Shown one piece after another: positions 10,200 through 18,889 of a stretch of 64,000 nucleotides of DNA (the first letter of the stretch is position 1; every line of letters starts with the position of its first letter). The stretch comes from Jannaschia sp. M317. GTDB taxonomy: Bacteria > Pseudomonadota > Alphaproteobacteria > Rhodobacterales > Rhodobacteraceae. Made by a program: the position numbers and the translations under genes. The notes below the pieces were generated by a model. That model searched no databases. It saw only the letters and a program-made list of their open reading frames with translations, and had not been told where the DNA came from. The stretch spans positions 406,001 to 470,000 of the forward strand of contig NZ_CP081155.1 in NCBI RefSeq assembly GCF_025141175.1, written 5' to 3'.

Positions 10200-10688
10200 A
10201 TGCCGATCATCCGCCCGTCCCGCCGCCACTTGCTGGCCACCGGTATCGCCGCCACGATCGGTTGGGCGGTTCCGGCCCGCGCAGCCGATCTGGCTCCCAC
10301 GCCGACGATGCGGGGCGGGGCCAACAACTACCGTCCCGGTGCGCCGCTGGTGGACCGGATCGGTGGAGGCGGCTTTCTGATGGAGGGGCGCGTCCGCCGT
10401 GCCGGCGACGGTGCCCCCCTGACGGGACGGCGCATCCAGATCTGGGCCCATACAACCGAGGGGCATGAACGCGACGCCCGCAGCCATGGCGCGACCCTGA
10501 CCGATGCCGATGGCATCTTTCGCCTCGACATGCCGCAGATCGTCCCCGCCTTTGGCCAGCCCCACGGACATCTGGCCTATGATGCCGATCACGACGACGG
10601 CGGGTTTCGCACCGTGTTCCTGCGCCCGGTGATGGACAGCGCCTCTGCCACTACATTGCGGGCCGATTTCGTTTTGGTGCCTGCCTGA
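10200..10688 (+). CDS. Exported intradiol ring-cleavage dioxygenase-like protein
   Basis: 162 residues. The N-terminus has a twin-arginine-like signal (SRRHLLATG, then a hydrophobic run ending in PARAA near 29), so export is likely, possibly through Tat. The mature part has the beta-sandwich pattern of intradiol dioxygenases: APLTGRRIQIWAHTTEG, TDADGIFRLDMPQI and a PHGHLAY segment where true enzymes have the iron-binding HIH. The two Tyr ligands of protocatechuate or catechol dioxygenases are not recognisable, so catalysis is doubtful. GGAGG at 10188-10192 gives a well-placed ribosome site. The next gene, 13 bp on, is a ferric-reductase-like membrane protein, hinting at a shared redox role. 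Confidence 0.65.
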   Translation: MPIIRPSRRHLLATGIAATIGWAVPARAADLAPTPTMRGGANNYRPGAPLVDRIGGGGFLMEGRVRRAGDGAPLTGRRIQIWAHTTEGHERDARSHGATLTDADGIFRLDMPQIVPAFGQPHGHLAYDADHDDGGFRTVFLRPVMDSASATTLRADFVLVPA

Positions 10689-10701
10689 CGGCCCGGTCCC
10701 C

Positions 10702-11295
10702 ATGCGCGCGGCGCTGATCTGGGCCGCGCTGGCCGCGGCCATCCTGCTGCCCCTGGCGCAGGCGGGGACAAGCCCTCTGCTGCAATGGCGGCAGCCGATC
10801 TACATCGCGGCGGGTCTGGCCGGTGTGCTGGCGCTTGGCCTGCTGCTGGTGCAGCCGCTCTTGGTGGCGGGGGCCCTGCCGGGCCTGAGCGGCCTCCGTG
10901 GCAGGCGCGTTCACCGCCTTGTCGGCGGGCTGCTGCTGCTGACAGTGGTGCTGCATGTGGGCGGGCTTTGGCTGACCAGTCCGCCGGATGTCATCGACGC
11001 CCTCCTGCTGCGGTCGCCGACGTCGTTCTCGGTCTGGGGGGTCGCCGCGCTCTGGGCGCTGATGCTCACCGCCGTGGTTGCCACGCGACGCAGGCAGATA
11101 CCGCCCAGGGTCTGGCGCATGGGGCATGCGGCGCTGGCAGGCATCGCGGTCGGTGCCACGGTGATCCACGCCCTGTTGATCGAGGGCACGATGGATCTGA
11201 CCGGAAAGGTCGCGCTGGGTGGCGCGGCGATTGCAGCCACCGGCTGGGCCCTTTGGCACCTGCGCAGACGGATCTGGCCGCGCGGCCGCCCTTGA
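10702..11295 (+). CDS. Ferric-reductase-like transmembrane protein
   Basis: 197 residues with about six hydrophobic helices. Histidines lie in positions typical of b-heme-binding four-helix membrane domains: RRVHRLVGG and VLHVGG near 70-90, then RMGHAAL and VIHALL near 140-160. This is the pattern of the ferric reductase-like or MsrQ-type transmembrane domain, without a soluble FAD/NAD domain. It would pass electrons through heme in the inner membrane to a periplasmic partner. The upstream exported dioxygenase-like protein, 13 bp away, is the natural candidate partner (inference). No MsrP-like molybdopterin gene is adjacent. Confidence 0.65.
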   Translation: MRAALIWAALAAAILLPLAQAGTSPLLQWRQPIYIAAGLAGVLALGLLLVQPLLVAGALPGLSGLRGRRVHRLVGGLLLLTVVLHVGGLWLTSPPDVIDALLLRSPTSFSVWGVAALWALMLTAVVATRRRQIPPRVWRMGHAALAGIAVGATVIHALLIEGTMDLTGKVALGGAAIAATGWALWHLRRRIWPRGRP

Positions 11296-11364
11296 CGGGC
11301 ACGGGCAATCAACCGATCCCCCCGTAGGGCGGGGTTCACGCCGCCCCGCGCCCTTGCGGCATGA

Positions 11365-11853
11365 CTATCCGTCGCGGTGGGTGACCACCGTGAACCCCTC
11401 CTCCACCGTGGGTGGCGCGAAATGGGACGTGATGCGGGCGAAATCCGCATCCGTCACGACGAAGGGATGCGTGCCTGCTGCGCGCCGCGCGGCCAACCGT
11501 TCGAGGCAGGTCGCATCGCTGACATCCAGATGGTGCAGCTGATGGGGGTGATCCATGCGCGCCACCATCGTGCGCATCCAGGCCCGCTGACCCACGGTAT
11601 TGGCCGGAAAGTCCAGAACCACGGATACGCCAGCGTCCAGCAGCCCCACCACATGCGGTCCCATGACCGTCTGCAGACGCGGCGAGACGCGCAGGTAGTC
11701 CGAAACGGTCGCCATCTCCGGCCCGAACAGGGTCGACAGCCAGACATCTTCGCAGACGAGGACGGTTGCCGGGGTCGCAGACAAGCGGCGCGACAGGGTG
11801 GATTTTCCGGCGGCGATCTTGCCGCACATCAGGTGCAGGGTGGGGACAGACAT
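11365..11853 (-). CDS. Small P-loop ATPase/kinase (zeta-toxin-like fold)
   Basis: 162 residues with a Walker A motif GKIAAGKST at 11-19 directly after the first beta strand, a VVLDFPANT Walker B-like segment near 78-86, and a later ERLAARRAAG segment resembling the lid arginines of small kinases. The size and order fit the AAA_33 group of nucleotide or small-molecule kinases, the group that also contains zeta toxins and chloramphenicol phosphotransferase-like proteins. The substrate is unknown. There is no antitoxin-like small gene beside it, so a toxin role is not supported. It is monocistronic and convergent with the ferric-reductase-like gene. Confidence 0.7.
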   Translation of the reverse strand: MSVPTLHLMCGKIAAGKSTLSRRLSATPATVLVCEDVWLSTLFGPEMATVSDYLRVSPRLQTVMGPHVVGLLDAGVSVVLDFPANTVGQRAWMRTMVARMDHPHQLHHLDVSDATCLERLAARRAAGTHPFVVTDADFARITSHFAPPTVEEGFTVVTHRDG

Positions 11854-12108
11854 GGAAACCTCGGGCGGGCAGGCCGCGTGCGGATGACAGGGATGCGAAA
11901 GGACCCGGCCTGACCGATCAGGCCGGGCTGGTAATCTGCCGCATCGGGGCGGTCGTCATCGCCGTGCATTGGTCCATGCGCCGCGTTTATCAGGCAGGCG
12001 CGCCCGGTCCAAGACCTGCGACGCGCGGCGGTCCTGACTTGATGCACCTCAAGGCGCGGTGCGCGCGTTCAGGGCAAACAGAAGCCCCGACCGCCGAAGG
12101 AGAGCCCG

Positions 12109-12957
12109 ATGAACGACATGACGCCCCTTGCCCCCGTCACCCCCGAGACAACGAAGTATCCCTATCGCAGGCGGCTGGCCCGCGCGACCTATGAGGCGGA
12201 GAAGGCCGCGTTGCAGGTGGAGCTGTTGAAGGCGCAGCATTGGGTGCAGGAGACGGGGCAAAAGATCGTCATGCTGTTCGAGGGCCGCGACGCCGCAGGC
12301 AAGGGCGGCACGATCAAGCGGTTCACCGAACATCTGAACCCCCGCGCCGCCCGCGTCGTCGCGCTGAACAAACCCACCGAGGAGGAGCGCGGGCAGTGGT
12401 TCTTCCAGCGCTACGTCAAGCATCTGCCGACGGCGGGCGAGATCGTCCTTTATGATCGCAGTTGGTACAACCGCGCGGGCGTCGAGCGGGTGATGCGATT
12501 CTGCGAGCCCACCGAATACTTGGAATTCATGCGCCAGACCCCGGAATTCGAGCGGATGCTGACACGGTCCGGCACGCGGCTTTTCAAATACTGGTTCTCG
12601 GTCACTCAGGCAGAACAGCGCAAGCGCTTCAAATCGCGGGAAACCGATCCGTTGAAGCAATGGAAGCTGTCGCCCATCGACCGCGCCAGCCTGAACAAGT
12701 GGGACGACTATACCGAGGCCAAGGAGGCGATGTTCTTCTACACCGACACCGCCGACGCGCCCTGGACGGTGATCCGGTCCGACGACAAGAAACGCGCGCG
12801 GCTGGCCTGCATGCGGCATTTCCTGTCGACCTTGGACTACCCCGGCAAGGACCTGTCTGTCGCCACCCCGCCGGACCCAAAGCTGGTGCTGCACGCGGGC
12901 CACGTGATCCACAAGTCGGATCACGTGCTGGCGGCCTCTCTGCACCCAGAGAGTTGA
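12109..12957 (+). CDS. ppk2: Polyphosphate kinase 2
   Basis: 282 residues with a single PPK2 domain. Walker A is FEGRDAAGKGG (58-67), the lid region follows, and Walker B is YDRSWYNRAGVE with Asp116. These motifs are diagnostic for family-2 polyphosphate kinases, which transfer phosphate between polyphosphate and nucleoside mono- or diphosphates. The one-domain length and the sequence after Walker B fit the class I type that mainly phosphorylates ADP or GDP, but class cannot be proved by eye. A GGAG ribosome site precedes the ATG. It stands alone between the P-loop ATPase and lolA. Confidence 0.93.
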   Translation: MNDMTPLAPVTPETTKYPYRRRLARATYEAEKAALQVELLKAQHWVQETGQKIVMLFEGRDAAGKGGTIKRFTEHLNPRAARVVALNKPTEEERGQWFFQRYVKHLPTAGEIVLYDRSWYNRAGVERVMRFCEPTEYLEFMRQTPEFERMLTRSGTRLFKYWFSVTQAEQRKRFKSRETDPLKQWKLSPIDRASLNKWDDYTEAKEAMFFYTDTADAPWTVIRSDDKKRARLACMRHFLSTLDYPGKDLSVATPPDPKLVLHAGHVIHKSDHVLAASLHPES

Positions 12958-13054
12958 GCACGCCAGCGGCTGTCATCCGCCTGTCATCGCATATCTGTGG
13001 GCCTTTGGGCTGGGCCCCCTATATGACACCGACAGCATCAAGATCGGAGCCGCC

Positions 13055-13645
13055 ATGCGCATCCTTACCCTCGCCGCCACGCTTGTGGTCCTTGCCCTAC
13101 CCGTCCGCGCCGAAATCGCGGTCGGGGAGATCAGCGCCTATCTCAACGGTTTCCGCACCGCCAAGGCGGAGTTCACGCAGGTCAATTCCGACGGCTCCAT
13201 CTCGACCGGGGAATTGTCGCTGCGGCGACCGGGGCGGGCACGGTTCGACTACGACGCCCCGAACAAGTCGCTCGTGATCGCGGGCGGCGGGCAGGTGGCC
13301 ATCTTCGACCCGGTGTCGAACACCCCCCCGGAACAATATCCCCTGTCTCAGACGCCCCTGTCGCTGATCCTGGCGGATCAGGTTAACCTGGGCCGGTCGG
13401 GAATGGTCGTGCGGCATGGCGGCGATGCCACCCAGACAGCGATTACCCTGCAGGACCCGGAAAACCCGAACTACGGCAGCATCCAACTGGTCTTTACGCC
13501 CGCACCCATCACGTTGCGGCAATGGGTGATCACCGACGATTCCGGCGCGCAGACGACCGTGATCCTGGGCGACATGCAGCTTGATGCGTCCATCCCCGTG
13601 GGTCGTTTCAACATCCCGCAGGAAATTCAGCGGCGCGGTCTTTGA
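13055..13645 (+). CDS. lolA: Outer-membrane lipoprotein carrier protein LolA
   Basis: 196 residues. A clear Sec signal peptide (MRILTLAATLVVLALPVRAE) is cleaved near residue 19. The mature protein begins with the LolA pattern YLNGFRTAKAEFTQVNSDGS and LRRPGRARFDYDAP (about 28-67), the hydrophobic half-barrel that shields the acyl chains of lipoproteins in the periplasm. LolA carries lipoproteins from LolCDE in the inner membrane to LolB or its equivalent. It is convergent with ubiG, and a strong hairpin separates the two stop codons. Confidence 0.92.
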   Translation: MRILTLAATLVVLALPVRAEIAVGEISAYLNGFRTAKAEFTQVNSDGSISTGELSLRRPGRARFDYDAPNKSLVIAGGGQVAIFDPVSNTPPEQYPLSQTPLSLILADQVNLGRSGMVVRHGGDATQTAITLQDPENPNYGSIQLVFTPAPITLRQWVITDDSGAQTTVILGDMQLDASIPVGRFNIPQEIQRRGL

Positions 13646-13656
13646 TCAGGCGCGGG

Positions 13657-13678
13657 GCGGGCAGCAGGGGCTGCCCGC
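13657..13678. terminator. Hairpin between convergent lolA and ubiG
   Basis: GCGGGCAGC at 13657-13665 pairs perfectly with GCTGCCCGC at 13670-13678 around a 4-base loop. It lies in the 37-bp gap between the stops of two convergent genes and could end both transcripts. There is no U-rich tail on either side, so termination efficiency is uncertain. Confidence 0.5.
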
Positions 13679-13682
13679 GCTG

Positions 13683-14429
13683 TCAGCCTGCGGCGGGCTT
13701 CACGCTGGCGGTGACGTAGTTCACGGACAGATCCCGATCCGACAGACGCCAGGTCCAGGTCACCGGGTTGAAGACGAAGCCCATCCGGTCTTCGGGCGTC
13801 ATCCCGGCCTGCGCCAGCAGGTCGAACAGCTCGTCAGGTGTGATGAACTTGGACCATTCGTGCGTGCCCTTTGGCAGCCAGCGCATCACGTGTTCCGCCC
13901 CGATGATCGCCATCAGATAGGACTTCGGGTTGCGGTTGAGGGTCGAACAGACCATCAGCCCGCCGGGCCGCAGCAGCCGCTGACAGGCCGTCAGATAGGT
14001 CAGCGGGTCGGCGACGTGTTCGACCACCTCCATGTTGAGGATCGCGTCGAAGGGCGGCTCTTCGCTGTCCAGCAGGGCCTCGGCGGAGGTGTGGCGATAA
14101 TCGATGTCCAGCCCGGATTGCGCGGCATGGGCCTGGGCCACCGGGATGTTGCGCCCGGCAGCATCGACACCCACCACGGTCGCGCCCAGACGGGCCATCG
14201 GCTCTGACAAGAGGCCCCCGCCGCAGCCGATGTCGAGGATGCGAAGCCCGGCAAAGGGCGCGTCCGAAGACAGGTCGCGGTCGAACTCTCCGGCGATTTG
14301 CGTGGTGATGTAATCCAACCGGCAGGGGTTGAGCATGTGCAATGGCTTGAACTTGCCGTTCGGATCCCACCATTCGGCAGCCATGGCCTGAAATTTCTCG
14401 ATTTCGGCGGCGTCGATCGTCGTGGTCAT
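13683..14429 (-). CDS. ubiG: Ubiquinone biosynthesis O-methyltransferase UbiG
   Basis: 248 residues. The family opening [31 protein letters not shown] region (12-40) is followed by the SAM-binding motif [26 protein letters not shown] near 69-94, and [11 protein letters not shown] near 132. UbiG methylates two hydroxyl groups of the ubiquinone ring, one early and one at the last step. With the UbiH-type hydroxylase at 3.3 kb this is the second ubiquinone gene in the window. It is divergent from the proline iminopeptidase gene, with 63 bp between starts. Confidence 0.95.
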   Translation of the reverse strand: MTTTIDAAEIEKFQAMAAEWWDPNGKFKPLHMLNPCRLDYITTQIAGEFDRDLSSDAPFAGLRILDIGCGGGLLSEPMARLGATVVGVDAAGRNIPVAQAHAAQSGLDIDYRHTSAEALLDSEEPPFDAILNMEVVEHVADPLTYLTACQRLLRPGGLMVCSTLNRNPKSYLMAIIGAEHVMRWLPKGTHEWSKFITPDELFDLLAQAGMTPEDRMGFVFNPVTWTWRLSDRDLSVNYVTASVKPAAG

Positions 14430-14492
14430 CTCGCAGGTCCCCGTGGCTGTTACCCATGGTGTGTGGCGTGTCGCGGTCTATATAGGTCGGCA

Positions 14493-15488
14493 ATGGACAG
14501 AAACACGCAGCAAAGCTCGGGCAGCGCGCTCTATCCCCCGATCGACCCCTTCGATCAGCGGATGCTGGACGTGGGCGATGGGCACAAGGTCTATGTCGAA
14601 CAATGCGGCAATCCGCACGGCCTGCCGGTCGTGGTCGTGCACGGCGGCCCCGGTGGCGGCTGCAGTCCGATGATGCGGCGGTTCTTCGACCCCGCGATCT
14701 GGCGTGTCATCCTGTTCGATCAGCGCGGCTGCGGCCGGTCGCGGCCCTATGCCAGCGTGCGCGACAACACGACCTGGCACCTGGTCGCCGACATGGAGCA
14801 CATCCGCGAGACGCTGGGTATCGACCGCTGGGCCGTCTTTGGCGGCAGCTGGGGGGCCACGCTGTCGCTGATCTATGCGGTCACCCATCCTGACCGCGCG
14901 GCGCATCTGTTCCTGCGCGGTGTCTTCTTGATGGAGCAGCGGGAACTGGACTGGTTCTACGGCGGCGGTGCCGGGCAATTCTGGCCCGAACAATGGGACC
15001 GGTTCTGTGCCCTGGTCCCGCAACAGGAACGTGACGACCTGATCGCGGCCTACCACCGCCGCCTGTTCGACAGCCCCGTGCATGAACAGACGCGCTTTGC
15101 CCGCGCTTGGGCGGCCTGGGAAAACGCCCTCGCCTCGGTGCGCAGCCAGGGCCAGACCGGAGAGCCGAACGGCGAATACGCCCGCGCCTTTTCCCGGCTT
15201 GAGAACCACTATTTCATCAACCACGGCTTTCTGGAGCAGGACGGCTGGATCCGCGCCAACCTGGACCGCATCCGGCACATCCCCACGGTGATCGTGCAAG
15301 GCCGCTACGACATGATCTGTCCGCCCCGGTCGGCGCAACTGTTGGCCCATGGGATGGGCAGCAGCGCGGTGCTGCACATGGTGCCCTTTGCGGGCCACGC
15401 CCTGTCGGAGCCCGGAATCGCCAGTCAGCTGGTGAAATCGGTCGACCGGGTGGCCACCGCTCAGGACGGCCTGCTCCGGTTCGAATGA
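14493..15488 (+). CDS. pip: Proline iminopeptidase
   Basis: 331 residues of alpha/beta-hydrolase fold, the usual length for the Pip (S33) family. The oxyanion loop VVVHGGPGGGCSP (about 46-58), the nucleophile elbow GGSWGATLSL (Ser near 120), an Asp in QGRYDMICPP and the terminal His in GHALSE make up the complete machinery. The YPPIDPFDQRMLDVGDGHKVY start is characteristic. It removes N-terminal proline from peptides in the cytoplasm. The ATG at 14493 was preferred over upstream in-frame starts, which lie in ubiG and its promoter. A short GGGCC/GGCCC hairpin follows the stop. Confidence 0.93.
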   Translation: MDRNTQQSSGSALYPPIDPFDQRMLDVGDGHKVYVEQCGNPHGLPVVVVHGGPGGGCSPMMRRFFDPAIWRVILFDQRGCGRSRPYASVRDNTTWHLVADMEHIRETLGIDRWAVFGGSWGATLSLIYAVTHPDRAAHLFLRGVFLMEQRELDWFYGGGAGQFWPEQWDRFCALVPQQERDDLIAAYHRRLFDSPVHEQTRFARAWAAWENALASVRSQGQTGEPNGEYARAFSRLENHYFINHGFLEQDGWIRANLDRIRHIPTVIVQGRYDMICPPRSAQLLAHGMGSSAVLHMVPFAGHALSEPGIASQLVKSVDRVATAQDGLLRFE

Positions 15489-15504
15489 TCCGGGCCTTTC
15501 GGCC

Positions 15505-16614
15505 CTAGTTGTTGGAAACCGTGCTGGCCAGCCCGAAGGCGGATCCGATCAGACCAAAGACCGTGCGCGTCGCCACGACCGAGCTTTCGCTGGCGTAGAC
15601 CAGATCGCCAGGTGCAATGCGCAGGTTGCGCGCGGCAAACAACCCGTCAGCCGTCGTCAGGTCCAACACGAAGATCACCTGCTCGTTGCGCGGACCCCGA
15701 ACCCCAGCCCGCAAGGCCGACCGCGGATACTCGCGCAAGATCAGCAGGCCCTTGGGGTTCGCCCGGCTGTCATTGATCCCGCCGATGATGGAAACCGCGT
15801 CCAGAGCTGTCACAACGTCCTTGGTGAACGGATGCAGCGCCTCGGCCCCGGCTGCGCCGACGGACAGGAAATACCGCTCATCCTCTTCGACGATGACCTG
15901 GTCGCCGCCGCGCAGCAGCGTGTCGAGCTGCGGCTCTTCGTAGAGGCGATCGATGGAGGTGCCATAGATGCGCCCACCGCGTTTGAGCCGGATCTGCGGG
16001 TTGGTCAGGGCATTCGACACCCCCCCGCCCAGCGCGATCAGGCTGAGCACGGAAAGGTTGCGATCGGGCATCGGATAGCTGCCGGGCGCACCGACGCCCC
16101 CCACCAGATCGACGGAATTGGCACGCCCTTCGGTCAGCGCAAGCTGCACCTGCGCAGAGCCGGCGATGGGTTCCAGTGCCTCCTGTACGCGGACGCGTGC
16201 GCGGTCCGGCTGCATGCCGGAAATCTGGACGGCCCCAACATAGGGAACGAAGACGGTGCCACCGGGCGATACCCGCACCCCGTCCATCACAACCTGACGG
16301 CTGCCCGGCGTGGTCAGCAGGGAGTTGTCGCTGCTGTCCCAGATCGTGATCGTCACGGTATCGCCGGGTTGAATCAGCTGGCTGCGGGAACCCTGGCTGC
16401 TGCTGATCCAGCCCAGATGCTCTTCGCCGACGAGCGGCCATTGGCGGACGGTTGGCAACAGGGCGCGCGTAACGGGGTACACCGCAAAGCCGACCTGATC
16501 GGAGTCGCTTTCGGCAAGAACCTCCGATTGCATTCCGGCCCCGCGCGGCAACGTGCAAGCCACAAGCGAGAGGAGGCCCAGCACAACAGCCGAAAGGCGC
16601 AGAAATCGTCCCAT
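15505..16614 (-). CDS. Capsule/exopolysaccharide export lipoprotein, Wza/KpsD type
   Basis: 369 residues. The ATG at 16614 gives a lipoprotein signal peptide, RFLRLSAVVLGLLSLVAC, with lipidated Cys near 19. The body has the poly_export pattern QLIQPGDTVTITIWDSSDN followed by DGVRVSPGGTVFVPYVGAVQISG, then two SLBB-type ligand-binding segments (VDLVGGVGAPGSYPMPD; ILREYPRSALRAG region). Such proteins form the outer-membrane channel for capsular or exopolysaccharide. The C-terminus ends in a short hydrophobic helix (FGLIGSAFGLAST), as in Wza, which crosses the outer membrane with an amphipathic helix. It is divergent from the nucleotide-sugar dehydratase; the matching inner-membrane co-polymerase is not in the window. 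Confidence 0.88.
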   Translation of the reverse strand: MGRFLRLSAVVLGLLSLVACTLPRGAGMQSEVLAESDSDQVGFAVYPVTRALLPTVRQWPLVGEEHLGWISSSQGSRSQLIQPGDTVTITIWDSSDNSLLTTPGSRQVVMDGVRVSPGGTVFVPYVGAVQISGMQPDRARVRVQEALEPIAGSAQVQLALTEGRANSVDLVGGVGAPGSYPMPDRNLSVLSLIALGGGVSNALTNPQIRLKRGGRIYGTSIDRLYEEPQLDTLLRGGDQVIVEEDERYFLSVGAAGAEALHPFTKDVVTALDAVSIIGGINDSRANPKGLLILREYPRSALRAGVRGPRNEQVIFVLDLTTADGLFAARNLRIAPGDLVYASESSVVATRTVFGLIGSAFGLASTVSNN

Positions 16615-16929
16615 AGCGTCGTCATCCCCCAATGATGCTGTAACATGCGCAAACCAAGTTGCCGGCAGGTTACATTTGAAGGCGCAGCCGTCAACCGACG
16701 CAGCAGATACAGCCATCGATCCGCGACGCCAAGACAGCGGCAAACCGCCCACAGTCGACGGTTTCGTTGCGCTGCAGCGCAGCATGCCATAAAAGAACGT
16801 GGGGCAGTGTATCTCGGGGGACGGTGTGGAGACAATTTGCGGTGACGCTGCCAACAGGTGTCGCACGCCTGCGTGTCTTTTGCGTTTGCCTGCCGTCATG
16901 TTGCCGACAGATCCAGGCGGGCACGGCCG
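16615..16929. promoter_or_regulatory. Divergent intergenic region of the polysaccharide locus
   Basis: This 315-bp gap separates the divergent starts of the export lipoprotein and the nucleotide-sugar dehydratase, so it must hold both promoters. It is less GC-rich than its flanks around 16630-16680. The only clear symmetry I see is a 14-bp palindrome, TGCGCTGCAGCGCA, at 16768-16781. I cannot assign -35/-10 boxes with confidence, and no open frame in it looks like a gene. Confidence 0.5.
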
Positions 16930-18828
16930 ATGCTGAAACTTCTCAATGGGCTGACCCGACGTCAGAAGTCCTCGGTCTTCTTCGCGCTCGATCTCATCAT
17001 CATTTGCACGGCGCTGGCGTTTACGCTGGCGGTTCAGCCGTTGCCCGGCGACGCCCCTGATGTGCAATCCTTCCTGATCGTCGGCATCCCTTATGTCGGG
17101 CTGCTGGGTGGCGCGCTGCTGATCCTGCTTGAAATTCCGAACATGCGCCTGGCCGATTTCGACGGCCCATCCATGGGCCGGATCGCTGCGATGTCGATTT
17201 TCCTGACGGCGGCCACGACGGTCCTGACGCTCCTGCTTGGATCGTCACTGCCGATCCAGTTCCACCTGATGTTCGGCATCAGCGTGTTCATGTTCATGAC
17301 GGTCACGCGGGTGATTCTGTTGCAAGTTGTCCTGGCGATCTACCGCCGGGGCGAAAAGGTCTGCCGCGTGCTGATCTACGGGGCTGGGACCACGGGGACC
17401 CAACTGGTGCAAGCGTTCCGCGCGCATCACGACATCGATCCGGTTGCCTTCGTCGACGACAACCATGCGTTGCAAGGGCTGACCATTTCCGGCCTGCCGG
17501 TCATGACCCCGGTCCGCATCCAGGAAATCGTGAAACAGCGGCGCATCGACCGCGTTCTTTTGGCCATCCCCTCACTCAGCCCGCCGGCGCAGGCACAGAT
17601 CGCACGACGCCTGCAAAAAATGGGGCTGGAGGTGCAGACACTGCCCTCCTTCTCGCAGTTGATCGGGCAAGAGGCGCTGATCGACAAGCTGCAGACCGTC
17701 AATCCGCAGGCCTTTCTGAACCGCCCGGAGGTGGAAACACCACTGGGCGAGGGTACGGACAGCTACAAGGGCAAGACCGTGCTCGTGTCCGGTGCCGGTG
17801 GGTCCATCGGGTCCGAACTGTGCCGCCAGTTGCTGGAATGCCGCCCGAAAAAGCTGATCCTGTTCGAGCTGAGCGAATTTGCCCTGTTCACCGTCGAGCA
17901 GGAACTGCGGACCCTGGCGACGGATGCCGGTGTCGAGGTCTCGCTTGTCCTGGGGTCCGTCACAGACCCCCGCCAGGTGCGTCACGTGCTGGCAACCCAC
18001 GGGGTGCAGGTCGTCCTGCACGCGGCGGCCTACAAACACGTATCGCTGGTGCAGCAGAACCCGCTTGCGGGGATCGCAAACAATATCCTGGGCACCCACA
18101 CATTGGCCACCGCGGCTGTCGCGGCGGGGGTGGAACGGTTCACCCTGATCTCGTCGGACAAGGCTGTGCGGCCCAAGGGCGTCATGGGCGCCTCCAAAAG
18201 GTTTGCCGAAATGGTCATTCAGGACCTCGCCAGTCGGGTGCCCGATGGCGAGGGACCGGTGTTTTCGATGGTGCGCTTCGGCAATGTCCTCGGCTCTTCC
18301 GGGTCGGTCGTGCCGATTTTTCATGAACAGATCCAGAAAGGTGGGCCGGTCACGGTCACCCACCCGCACGTGAAACGGTTCTTCATGACCATCCAGGAGG
18401 CGGCGCGCCTTGTGTTGAAGGCCGGGGCCATGGCCGAAGGGGGCGAGGTCTTTCTGCTCGACATGGGCGAACCGGTCAGCATCTTCAAACTGGCGACCCA
18501 GGCGATCGAGGCGACGGGCTATTCGGTCAAATCCGAGGCCAATCCCGACGGCGACATCGAGATCAAGTTCATCGGCCTGCGCGAGGGCGAAAAGCTGGAG
18601 GAGGAGCTGTTCCTCGACGGCTCCGAGAAGCCGACGGCGCACCGCAAGATCTTCCGCGTGCGCGAACGGTCCCTGTCCGAGATTGAAATGGCGTCATCAT
18701 TGCGCGGGCTCCGCTCTGCTTTGGCGTCCGGTGACAGCGATCGCGCGCTGGACATCATCGCGTCGCGGATCAGCAGCTTCAGGGCGCAGCCCCAGGAAGA
18801 ACCCGAGAGCGTCACGACCCTGCACTGA
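16930..18828 (+). CDS. Membrane nucleotide-sugar 4,6-dehydratase, WbpM/CapD/FlaA1-like
   Basis: 632 residues. Four hydrophobic segments (about 15-125) anchor the protein, then a Rossmann-like CoA-binding domain (LIYGAGTTGTQLVQAF near 145) and a C-terminal SDR domain with GAGGSIGSELCRQLLE near 288, HAAAYKHVSLVQQNP near 363, and SSDKAVRPKGVMGASKR near 407. The SxDKAVxPxxVMGxxKR form replaces the usual YxxxK and is diagnostic of UDP-GlcNAc C4,C6-dehydratases that start synthesis of rare 6-deoxy sugars for surface polysaccharide. The start at 16930 places the first helix near the N-terminus; an ATG at 16858 in the same frame is less likely. Confidence 0.9.
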   Translation: MLKLLNGLTRRQKSSVFFALDLIIICTALAFTLAVQPLPGDAPDVQSFLIVGIPYVGLLGGALLILLEIPNMRLADFDGPSMGRIAAMSIFLTAATTVLTLLLGSSLPIQFHLMFGISVFMFMTVTRVILLQVVLAIYRRGEKVCRVLIYGAGTTGTQLVQAFRAHHDIDPVAFVDDNHALQGLTISGLPVMTPVRIQEIVKQRRIDRVLLAIPSLSPPAQAQIARRLQKMGLEVQTLPSFSQLIGQEALIDKLQTVNPQAFLNRPEVETPLGEGTDSYKGKTVLVSGAGGSIGSELCRQLLECRPKKLILFELSEFALFTVEQELRTLATDAGVEVSLVLGSVTDPRQVRHVLATHGVQVVLHAAAYKHVSLVQQNPLAGIANNILGTHTLATAAVAAGVERFTLISSDKAVRPKGVMGASKRFAEMVIQDLASRVPDGEGPVFSMVRFGNVLGSSGSVVPIFHEQIQKGGPVTVTHPHVKRFFMTIQEAARLVLKAGAMAEGGEVFLLDMGEPVSIFKLATQAIEATGYSVKSEANPDGDIEIKFIGLREGEKLEEELFLDGSEKPTAHRKIFRVRERSLSEIEMASSLRGLRSALASGDSDRALDIIASRISSFRAQPQEEPESVTTLH

Positions 18829-18889
18829 GGCATCTCGCCAACGGGACGATGGGGCGCTAATCCGGTGCAACCTGAGGAGGACCCGTGCC

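Noticed and set aside
7244..10327. A 1027-codon open frame on the minus strand across ftsK
   Set aside because: It is the antisense of a clear FtsK gene. Stop codons are rare in this frame because the GC-rich third positions of the real gene read through. Its translation is Gly/Arg/His-rich with no recognisable domain.
11365..11853. Zeta-toxin/antitoxin system
   Set aside because: Only the P-loop protein is present. No small antitoxin-like gene overlaps or flanks it, so a toxin-antitoxin call is not supported.
16768..16781. 14-bp palindrome in the polysaccharide divergent region
   Set aside because: It is a single short GC-rich symmetric site with no second copy or adjacent regulator. Short palindromes like this are expected by chance in such DNA. 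I mention it in the intergenic entry but do not claim a function.
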